Assembly: GCF_018780625.1 (NCBI RefSeq)
Contig: NZ_JADMJK010000090.1
Location: forward strand, 1 to 35,068
DNA from: Polaromonas sp.
GTDB taxonomy: Bacteria; Pseudomonadota; Gammaproteobacteria; Burkholderiales; Burkholderiaceae_C
Length of the DNA stretch: 35,068 nt
Direction: 5' to 3'
Shown: in pieces, positions 27,938 through 35,068 of the stretch
How the letters are laid out: each line of letters starts with the position of its first letter
Position numbering within the stretch: the stretch's first letter is position 1
Program-made: the position numbers and the translations under genes
Notes under the pieces: generated by a model
Seen by the model: the letters and a program-made list of their open reading frames with translations, nothing else
What the model was told of the DNA's origin: nothing
Databases searched by the model: none

Positions 27938-28094
27938 GCTTTGCCGGGCCGCAGGCGTCGCCCCCTTGAGGGGGGAGGGGCTACACGAAGTGAGCCCTAA
28001 CGGGGGGGAATTCGTCCACGGCTGTGCCGGGCCGCAGGTGACGGCCCCCTCAGGGGGGAGGGAGCTACACGAAGTGAGCGACAACGGGGGGGAA
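27938..28094. repeat. Two tandem ~83-bp repeats with C/G hairpins
   Basis: GCCGGGCCGCAGG..CCCCCT(TG/CA)?AGGGGGGAGG..GCTACACGAAGTGAGC..AACGGGGGGGAA occurs twice, offset 83-84 bp. Confidence 0.85.
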
Positions 28095-28101
28095 CGCATG
28101 G

Positions 28102-28890
28102 CTACATTTTGAAGTGTTCGCCGAGATAGACGCGGCGCACATCGGCGTTGTCCACGATCTCGGCCGGGGTGCCGTTGGCCAGCACATGGCCGTCGCTGAT
28201 GATGTAGGCGTGGTCGCAAATGCCCAGCGTTTCGCGCACGTTGTGGTCGGTGATCAGCACGCCAATGCCGCGCGCTTTCAGGAACCCGATGATGCGCTGG
28301 ATCTCGATCACGGCGATTGGGTCAATGCCGGCAAACGGCTCGTCGAGCAAGATAAAGCGCGGCTGTGTGGCCAGGGCGCGCGCAATTTCCACGCGGCGGC
28401 GCTCGCCGCCCGACAGCGCGGGGGCGGGCGAGTCGCGCAAATGATCGACCCGCAAATCTTTCAGCAAGGCATCGAGCCGCGCATCAATGGCGGCCGGGGT
28501 CAGCGGCTTGCCCTTGTCGTCCTGCTGCAATTCGAGCACGGCGCGCACGTTCTGCTCCACCGTGAGCTTGCGAAAAATAGACGCTTCCTGCGGCAGGTAG
28601 CTCAGCCCCAGCCGGGCACGCTGGTGAATCGGCATGTGCTCGATTGGCTGGCCGTCGATGGAAATTTGACCGGCGTCGGCCCGCACCAGGCCCACGATCA
28701 TGTAGAACGAGGTGGTCTTGCCCGCGCCATTGGGGCCCAGCAGGCCCACGACTTCGCCTTTTTCCACGGTCAGCGAAACATCCTTGACCACCTTGCGGCT
28801 GCCATAGGCTTTTTGCAGACCCTGCGCCACCAGTCGGCTGGGCGCAGCGGGGATGGTGGCGGTTGCGTTGGTGTCAGTCTCCCGATTCAT
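28102..28890 (-). CDS. lptB: LPS export ABC transporter ATP-binding protein
   Basis: [28 protein letters not shown]...[36 protein letters not shown]. Confidence 0.96.
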   Translation of the reverse strand: MNRETDTNATATIPAAPSRLVAQGLQKAYGSRKVVKDVSLTVEKGEVVGLLGPNGAGKTTSFYMIVGLVRADAGQISIDGQPIEHMPIHQRARLGLSYLPQEASIFRKLTVEQNVRAVLELQQDDKGKPLTPAAIDARLDALLKDLRVDHLRDSPAPALSGGERRRVEIARALATQPRFILLDEPFAGIDPIAVIEIQRIIGFLKARGIGVLITDHNVRETLGICDHAYIISDGHVLANGTPAEIVDNADVRRVYLGEHFKM

Positions 28891-28904
28891 CGGATGCAGG
28901 CTCT

Positions 28905-29531
28905 CTAATTGGTAGGGTTGCCCAGCGTGGTGCTGGGGCGCAGGCTGGGCACGGGCCCGGCGGGAGGCGGCACGGGGGCGCCCGGCACGGCAGCGCGCGG
29001 CGACAGCATGGCGCGGACCCGCCCGCTTGGGTTGGCGGCCGTGCGGTTTTGCGCGCCGCCATCCACCGTGAACACGTCGGTGACGTTGTTGTAGGTAATC
29101 AGGCTGCCCGTGGTTTCGTCGGACAGCGTGGCGCCCTTGAAGCGGCGCATCACGGCGCGCCCGATGAATTTGACGTTGTCGGCGCGGCTGTCGTATTCGA
29201 TGCGCTCGCCCTCGCCTTCAATGTACTCATCCACCCCATCGCGCTTTTTCCGGTAAAAGGCCAGCTTGCCGGGTGCGGCAATGGCCACAGCCTGCTGGTA
29301 GCCCTCGGGGTCCTGATTCACGTCCACGCGTTCGCCGCGAATGATGGTCGTGCCCTTGGTGATGACCACGTTGCCCGTGAACACGCTGGACTGCTTCAGG
29401 TCGTCATAACGCAGGGCGTCGGCCTCGGCATTCATGGGCTTGTCGCGGTCGGCGGTTTCAGCAAGAGCCGCAGACGCAGCCCCCGCCGCCAGCGCGGCGA
29501 TCAGGAGCAGGGAGAAAAAGGATTTTTTCAT
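28905..29531 (-). CDS. lptA: LPS transport periplasmic protein LptA
   Basis: Signal peptide [17 protein letters not shown]...; [42 protein letters not shown]; next to lptB. Confidence 0.92.
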   Translation of the reverse strand: MKKSFFSLLLIAALAAGAASAALAETADRDKPMNAEADALRYDDLKQSSVFTGNVVITKGTTIIRGERVDVNQDPEGYQQAVAIAAPGKLAFYRKKRDGVDEYIEGEGERIEYDSRADNVKFIGRAVMRRFKGATLSDETTGSLITYNNVTDVFTVDGGAQNRTAANPSGRVRAMLSPRAAVPGAPVPPPAGPVPSLRPSTTLGNPTN

Positions 29532-29633
29532 AAGGCACGAATCTTGCTGCATGGTGAATCTTGCCATTGTAGCCAAGCCGACGGGAGGAATGCGCCTGGG
29601 GCGCAATTATTGACATTTCCGAAGCCGGGGCCT

Positions 29634-29651
29634 GCGCCGCCGTGGCGGCGC
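29634..29651. terminator. Strong perfect hairpin GCGCCGCC-GT-GGCGGCGC downstream of the L,D-transpeptidase gene
   Basis: 8-bp perfect arms between the L,D-transpeptidase stop and the lptA start; no T-tract. Confidence 0.3.
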
Positions 29652-29669
29652 CTACTCAAGCCACAAGGA

Positions 29670-30503
29670 TCACTTGGCGCCCTGTGACGGCCAGGCCTGG
29701 CCTGCCGTCTTAAGGCGTGCGCGCTCATCGACGTCATACGAGCCGAAGACTTCGCGGACCGAGCGGGTTTCAGGCAGCACGTACACAATGCCGTCGGTGC
29801 CGGTAAAAGCCGGACCAACCACATTCTTGTAGAACGGGACCGGCACATTGATGCAGCCATAGGAGACGCGGTTGTCCAGCGGGCTGGGCGTGGCCAGGCG
29901 CTCGGCCCGGCGTTCCCTGGCGGTGCCGGTGACCACCGGATGCAGCGAAATCGCGGCATCGTAGTCGATCCAGAGAATTTCCTTGCCCTGCAGGTTGCGG
30001 TCCTGTGCGGCCACAAAGCGGCCGGCGGACGTGGTGCGCTCCTCGGGGCGAATGCTCGACAGCTTGCGCTGGCCTATGCCCGGCACCGCTTCATCGCCAA
30101 TGGCCAGGCCAAGCAGCGCGGGCGATTCACCACGCAGCTGGCCGCCCGGCTCAAATACGAACACCCGGGCGTCCACCTTGTCGACCACCACAAAGGGCAG
30201 GCTGCCGTTGTCGCCCGAATCAACGACCCAGTCCGCCACATGCCTGGCCTCCCGGGATGGGCTCGCCTGGCCAAAATTCGCCCGCTTCGGAAAATACGCA
30301 CCCGGCGCATCGGTAACGGCGGGAACCGGGGAAGACTGCGCCGCCGGGTGCCCGGGATTTGCGCCAGGCAATGGTGCAGCGGCCTCCGCCGCCAGCGCCG
30401 GTTGGCCAGCCAGCCCGGCGAGCAGCAGGCCAAGGACCGGTCCGCACCAGAGCCCCTTCGCCGTGATCGCGCGCGGCCCGGTCCAGCTTTTAGAGTGTGT
30501 CAT
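29670..30503 (-). CDS. L,D-transpeptidase family protein
   Basis: Signal peptide; ISLHPVVTG...NRVSYGCINVPVPFYKNV (YkuD-like catalytic motif). Confidence 0.82.
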   Translation of the reverse strand: MTHSKSWTGPRAITAKGLWCGPVLGLLLAGLAGQPALAAEAAAPLPGANPGHPAAQSSPVPAVTDAPGAYFPKRANFGQASPSREARHVADWVVDSGDNGSLPFVVVDKVDARVFVFEPGGQLRGESPALLGLAIGDEAVPGIGQRKLSSIRPEERTTSAGRFVAAQDRNLQGKEILWIDYDAAISLHPVVTGTARERRAERLATPSPLDNRVSYGCINVPVPFYKNVVGPAFTGTDGIVYVLPETRSVREVFGSYDVDERARLKTAGQAWPSQGAK

Positions 30504-30847
30504 ATCGAGGATCCAGACCACATGTTTTGTTGCACGGCAATGCGAGAACCTTAACGCTTAATTGCGATCCTGGCTGGTTGGTTAGCACCGGCATTGAAGT
30601 GGCCTCGGTGAGCCGAGGTCTTGCGGTTGGCCCTTCAGGCCTTGTCCCGGGCTACAGGCCATCCGCCGCAGTTTCAATCGGGGCGATTTCATGGTGGCCC
30701 GTAACCGTGACAAGCCCGGCAGCAGCCCTGCACGGCCATTGGGTCAATTGACGGATGCCTGATGCCGGGAATCCGGGCTCAGGGGATTGCCTTCCATAGC
30801 GTCCAGCCTTTTCCGCAAAGGAGGCCGGCCGCTACAGGACTAAATGA

Positions 30848-31513
30848 TCACGCCTTGCCGCGAGAAAGTCCCACCAGGTAGTCGGCCACCAGCAGCGCGC
30901 GCGGCATGGTTTGCGCCAGTGAGCCGGACGTGAAGTAACGCCCGGCCACGCCCAGCGCCGGTACGCCGTCCACCTTGTAGGTGTCCTGGAGCTGCGTGGC
31001 CTTGCGGGCCTTGGTGCTGACGGAAAACGAGTTGTACATCTCGGTGAATTTCGCCTTGTCAATACCCTGCTTTTCGGCCCAGGCAGTGACCAGCGCGGCT
31101 GTGTTCAGCGCCTGCTTTTCCACGTGAATGGCATAAAACACTTTTTTGTGGAGTTCCTCGACCTTGCCCATGCCTTCGAGCACGTAGTAGAGACGCTGCT
31201 GCGGCTCGAAATCGGGGCGAAAGGACACGGGAACGCGCCTGAGAACGACGTCCTTGGGCAGTTTTTTGGCCCAGGCCTCGAGTTGCGGCTCAAAGCTGTT
31301 GCAGTGCGGGCAGCTGTACCAGAAAAACTCCACGACCTCAACCTGCCCCGCGGCGACCTCGGTCGGCGCGGGCTTGTCCAGCGCCAGGTAATCAGTGCCC
31401 TGCTTGAAGGCACTGGCCTGGGCTTGCGCTGCGGTGGGCAGCACGGCGGCGCCAAAGGTGGCTGCGGCCGCTACGGAAGCGGCTGAAAGCGAAAACTCAC
31501 GTCGTTGAATCAA
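30848..31513 (-). CDS. dsbA: Thiol:disulfide interchange protein DsbA (TTG start)
   Basis: FFWYSCPHCNSFEPQLEAW; TTG at 31513 preceded by GGAG; YKVDGVPALGVAGRYFTSG. Confidence 0.94.
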   Translation of the reverse strand: MIQRREFSLSAASVAAAATFGAAVLPTAAQAQASAFKQGTDYLALDKPAPTEVAAGQVEVVEFFWYSCPHCNSFEPQLEAWAKKLPKDVVLRRVPVSFRPDFEPQQRLYYVLEGMGKVEELHKKVFYAIHVEKQALNTAALVTAWAEKQGIDKAKFTEMYNSFSVSTKARKATQLQDTYKVDGVPALGVAGRYFTSGSLAQTMPRALLVADYLVGLSRGKA

Positions 31514-31644
31514 TTTTTTCTCCTGGAATAACGGGGATGGCAGGGACAGCCGGGCATTAACGCTTGACCGTAACAGTGCAGCAATGATGGCGTATTTACC
31601 CGGTGTAAAGATTTGACACGCCAGCCCGGAAAAGTTCAAACCAC

Positions 31645-32334
31645 TTATCGCTGAACCCTGACCAGGGCCGTCTCGATGGAGTTGTTGTCCAGCCGTTCCT
31701 TGACCTTTTCGGCATCGTCTTTTTTATCAAACGGCCCCACGCGCACGCGGTACACGGTGCGCCCCGACTGCTCGCGCTCGGTCACCCGGGCCTGCATGCC
31801 CAGCAGCAGCAATCGGGCGCGCTGCTGCTCGGCGTCTTCCGGCGTGCGGTAGGCGCCCGCCTGGATGAAATAGCTGAACGGATCGGGACCCGCGCTGGCC
31901 TTGGGCTCCTGCGCCTTGGCGTTGGCCAGATCGCCCAGCGGATCCGCGGAAGCGGCAGGCTTGGCAGGTTTGATGGACTTTTCAGGCTTGGCGGCAGCCG
32001 ATGCAGCGGGTTTGGGTGCCGTCACCACGTCCGGGTCAGGCGCAATGACATCGCCCGCTTGGGCCGGCGCCTGGGCCGGCGGTTTGGCGACGTTTTTCCC
32101 GGCCAACCCGGCGTTCGGGTTCCAGTCCCGGTTCTTTTTGGCCTCCATCGCATCACCGTCGGGGTTGCGGGGCTGGCTCTTGTTCATGAAGGGAATTGGC
32201 ACCTTCGTGATGTAGACCGCCACGGCCAGCGCGGCGCCCAGGCCAATCAGGGTGCCAATAATGATCCCCAGCAGGGTTCCACCTCGTTGTTTTTTCATAC
32301 CTTGCCCAGCTTCCTTGCCCAAATCTGAAGTCAT
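31645..32334 (-). CDS. SPOR-domain membrane protein
   Basis: Single N-terminal TM; C-terminal FSYFIQAGAYRTPEDAEQQRARLLLLGMQARVTEREQSGRTVYRVRVGPF. Start may be 32298, 32334 or 32346. Confidence 0.9.
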   Translation of the reverse strand: MTSDLGKEAGQGMKKQRGGTLLGIIIGTLIGLGAALAVAVYITKVPIPFMNKSQPRNPDGDAMEAKKNRDWNPNAGLAGKNVAKPPAQAPAQAGDVIAPDPDVVTAPKPAASAAAKPEKSIKPAKPAASADPLGDLANAKAQEPKASAGPDPFSYFIQAGAYRTPEDAEQQRARLLLLGMQARVTEREQSGRTVYRVRVGPFDKKDDAEKVKERLDNNSIETALVRVQR

Positions 32335-32352
32335 CAATACGGTCAATCCGGT

Positions 32353-34038
32353 TTACATCTTGCGCGGGGCGCTGACGCCCAGCACCGCCAGGCCATTGTG
32401 CAACACCTGCGCAGTGGCCGCGATGAGCGCCAGCCGCGCCAGCTTGACCGCCTCGTCGTCCACCAGGATCCGCTCCGCGTCGTAGTAGCTGTGGTAGCAG
32501 GCCGCCAGTTCACGCAGGTAAAACGCCACGTCGTGCGGCGCCAGACCGCTGGCCGCATGGCTGAGCATGTCGGGGTACCTGGCCAGCAGCAGCATCAGGG
32601 CCTGGGCCTGCGGGCTGGACAGCGCGGACAGGTCCACGTCCTTGAGCAGGTTTTCGTCGCCGCCTTGGGCCGCCCAGGTGGTCAGGATGGAGCAGATGCG
32701 GGCGTGCGCGTACTGCACGTAGTACACCGGGTTTTCATTGTTCTTGGCGAGCGCCAGGTCAATGTCAAAGATGTATTCGGTGTCGGGCTTGCGGCTGAGC
32801 AAAAAGAAACGCACGGCGTCGGCGCTGGTCCATTCAATCAGGTCGCGCAGCGTGACGTAACTGCCGGCGCGTTTGGATATCTTGACCTCTTCGCCGTTGC
32901 GCACCACGCGCACCATGGTGTGCAGCACGTAGTCGGGGTAGCCCAGCGGCACGCCGGCATCGGCCGCCTGCAGGCCGGCGCGCACCCGGGCAATGGTGCC
33001 GTGGTGGTCCATGCCCTGGATGTTGATGGCTTTGGCAAAACCGCGCTCCCACTTGGCCAGGTGGTAGGCCACGTCGGGCACAAAGTAGGTGAACGTACCG
33101 TCGCTCTTTTTCATCACGCGGTCTTTGTCGTCGCCGTAGTCGGTGGACCTGAGCCAGAGCGCGCCGTCCTGCTCGTAGGTCTTGCCGGCGTCTTTCAGGC
33201 TGGCCACGGTCGATGCGACGCGGCCCGAGCTGTACAGGCTCGATTCGAGGTAGTAGTTGTCAAAACGGACCGAAAAGGCCTGCAGGTCCAGGTCCTGCTC
33301 GTGGCGCAGGTAAGCCACGGCGAACTGGCGAATCGAGTCCATGTCCTCGATGTCGCCTGATGCTGTGAATTCGCGGTCGTCGGACTTGACGGTTTTGCCC
33401 GCCATGAAGTCGGCGGCGATGTCGGCAATGTAGTCGCCGTTGTAGGCCAGCTCGGGCCAGTCGGCGTCGCCGGGCTTGAAACCCTTGGCGCGCGCCTGCG
33501 TGCTGGTGGCCAGGGTCTGGATCTGCACGCCGGCGTCGTTGTAGTAAAACTCGCGCCAGACCTGGGCGCCCTGGGTCGCAAACAGGTTGCAGATCGCGTC
33601 GCCCAGCGCGGCTTGGCGGCCATGGCCCACATGCAGCGGACCGGTCGGGTTGGCCGATACAAACTCAACAATCATGCGCGGCTGGCTACCCGCAGGCTCG
33701 CGGCCGTACTGGGCGCCGCCTTGCAACACCTCGCGCACGGTTTCCTGCTTGGCTGCGGGTTTGAGGCGGATGTTGATGAAGCCCGGGCCGGCAATTTCAA
33801 TCGCCTCCACCCAACGCTCAAAGGCCGGCGCCTGCAACAGCAGCGCACGCAGGGCTTCGGCCGTTTGGCGGGGATTTTGCTTGAGCGGCTTGGCCAGCTG
33901 CATGGCCGCCGTGCAGGCGAAGTCGCCGTGGGCCGCCACTTTGGGGGATTCAAAAGCGGCTTTGGTGCCGGCGCCGGGAGAGAGTTGTTCGAGCGCGTCA
34001 GCCAGGGCTGCGAGCAGGTCTTTTTTAATCGAGAGCAT
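32353..34038 (-). CDS. argS: Arginyl-tRNA synthetase
   Basis: [30 protein letters not shown]...KMSK-like [17 protein letters not shown]. Confidence 0.97.
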   Translation of the reverse strand: MLSIKKDLLAALADALEQLSPGAGTKAAFESPKVAAHGDFACTAAMQLAKPLKQNPRQTAEALRALLLQAPAFERWVEAIEIAGPGFINIRLKPAAKQETVREVLQGGAQYGREPAGSQPRMIVEFVSANPTGPLHVGHGRQAALGDAICNLFATQGAQVWREFYYNDAGVQIQTLATSTQARAKGFKPGDADWPELAYNGDYIADIAADFMAGKTVKSDDREFTASGDIEDMDSIRQFAVAYLRHEQDLDLQAFSVRFDNYYLESSLYSSGRVASTVASLKDAGKTYEQDGALWLRSTDYGDDKDRVMKKSDGTFTYFVPDVAYHLAKWERGFAKAINIQGMDHHGTIARVRAGLQAADAGVPLGYPDYVLHTMVRVVRNGEEVKISKRAGSYVTLRDLIEWTSADAVRFFLLSRKPDTEYIFDIDLALAKNNENPVYYVQYAHARICSILTTWAAQGGDENLLKDVDLSALSSPQAQALMLLLARYPDMLSHAASGLAPHDVAFYLRELAACYHSYYDAERILVDDEAVKLARLALIAATAQVLHNGLAVLGVSAPRKM

Positions 34039-34120
34039 CGGACGATTTTACGGTGACGGCCGCCGGGCGCGGCTGCGGCAGGAAGGCGCCACCGGCCTGC
34101 CGCAGCGGGCGAGTGCACAA

Positions 34121-34178
34121 CGCTACTTTTTTTATAGCTACAAGTTCCCGTGGTTACGTGGCTAAAGCCGTATTTTAT
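34121..34178 (+). repeat. Dispersed short repeat, copy C
   Basis: CGCTACTTTTTTTATAGCTACAAGTTCCCGTGGTTACGTGGCTAAAGCCGTATTTTAT; ATAGCT-N19-TGGCTAAAGCC. Confidence 0.6.
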
Positions 34179-34220
34179 ACAAACTTTATCGCCGCCAGGC
34201 ACGCGACGGCGAAACCGGCA

Positions 34221-35068
34221 TCAGTGCTGCAGCAGACGCTCGCTGGCAGCCCGCTTGATGGCCTGTGTCAGCCGTTGCGCGGCCAGCGGTTCGCGCGCCC
34301 AGTGCTGCCAGTACAGCACCACGTCGACCGGGTGGCCGGGCAGCACTTCCTGCAGCGGCAGGCCGGCGGGGCGCGCTGCCAGCAGCATGTCGGGCACCAT
34401 GCCCCAGCCCAGGCCCAGCGCCAGCGCCAGCTCGAACGCATCGACCGCCGGCACGAAGTGGCGCGGGTAGAGCGCGCCCTGCAAATTGAAATGCTGCGCC
34501 AGGAACGCGTCCTGCAAGGCGTCCTTGCGGTTGAAGATGACTGCCGGGCTGCGCAGCATGCCGTGCGGCAGCGCCCCGCCCCAGGCGGCAATCAGCGCCG
34601 GCGCGGCCACGCAGCGGTAGCGCATGATGCCCAGCGGCTCGGCCACGCAGCCGCGCATGGACTGCGCCAGCGTGGTCACGCAGCCCACCACGTCGCCGCT
34701 TTTCAGCGCGTCATGGGTGTGGTCCTGGTCGTCGACCACCACATCGAGCAGCAGGCGGTGCGTTTGCAGCGCGCTGGCCACGCCGGGCAAAAACCAGCTG
34801 GTCAGCGAGTCGGCGTTGACCGCCACGCTCAGGGTCTGCATGCCGGCACCGCCGCCCGGCAAGCCGGCCATCAGGTCGGACTCCATCAGCCGCACCTGCT
34901 TGACATGGCCCAGCAGCGCCTGCCCGGCGGGGGTGGCGCGCACCTGCTTGCCGCGCACCAGCAAGCGCTGCCCCAGCGCGGCCTCCAGCGACTTGATGCG
35001 CAGCGACACGGCCGCCAGCGTCAGGCTGAGCGCCTTGGCGGCGGCGCCAAAGCTGCCGTGTTCAATGA
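34221..35068 (-). CDS. LysR-family regulator, ArgP/IciA-like, N-terminus cut by window edge
   Basis: Frame open to the window end: IEHGSFGAAAKALSLTLAAVSLRIKSLEAALGQRLLVRGKQVRATPAGQALLGHV. Confidence 0.9.
   Translation of the reverse strand, partial: IEHGSFGAAAKALSLTLAAVSLRIKSLEAALGQRLLVRGKQVRATPAGQALLGHVKQVRLMESDLMAGLPGGGAGMQTLSVAVNADSLTSWFLPGVASALQTHRLLLDVVVDDQDHTHDALKSGDVVGCVTTLAQSMRGCVAEPLGIMRYRCVAAPALIAAWGGALPHGMLRSPAVIFNRKDALQDAFLAQHFNLQGALYPRHFVPAVDAFELALALGLGWGMVPDMLLAARPAGLPLQEVLPGHPVDVVLYWQHWAREPLAAQRLTQAIKRAASERLLQH

Noticed and set aside
30649-30660. GGGCTACAGGCC, resembling the right end of the dispersed repeat
   Set aside because: No ATAGCT 19 nt upstream and no AT-rich left part; likely chance match.
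31595-31609. TTTAC-N5-GTAAA inverted repeat upstream of dsbA
   Set aside because: Arms only 5 bp; likely promoter sequence.

Overview
The window is a contiguous, high-GC chromosomal segment. Gene content and order suggest a betaproteobacterium of order Burkholderiales, probably Comamonadaceae (inference). Most of it is housekeeping. From left to right it holds: the 5' end of tuf and a Tyr-Gly-Thr tRNA cluster (-); a trpE-trpG-ltaE-trpD-trpC-ung run (-); a chalcone-isomerase-like gene (+); rpe-gph (-); apaG and a Gcr-type 'site-specific recombinase' membrane protein (+); a CPA2 antiporter overlapping a YbdK-type ligase (+); thiL; a small Cys-rich ORF missing from the ORF track (-); pgpA and pncC/cinA (+); a persulfide-dioxygenase-like MBL protein (+); a DUF3422 protein (-); a periplasmic rhodanese (+); a TDT/SLAC1-family transporter (-); a DUF2238/YjdF-like protein (+); a SEC-C protein (-); an MFS transporter (+); a PIN protein overlapping an RlmL-like methyltransferase (-); rpoN, lptB, lptA, an L,D-transpeptidase, dsbA (TTG start), a SPOR protein and argS (-); and a LysR/ArgP-like regulator cut by the window edge (-). 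I saw no CRISPR, prophage, IS element or obvious defence island. The most interesting signals are non-coding or small: a candidate trp leader peptide (WLW) with a hairpin upstream of trpE; a short dispersed repeat (ATAGCT-N19-GGCT..AG.C) in three copies, one filling the trpG-ltaE spacer and apparently supplying the ltaE Shine-Dalgarno, another read in-frame inside thiL; a 59-aa six-cysteine protein; an FNR-type box upstream of the persulfide dioxygenase and a possible sulfite-handling neighbourhood; a transmembrane-like in-frame N-terminal extension of TrpC; and a structured leader upstream of the antiporter.
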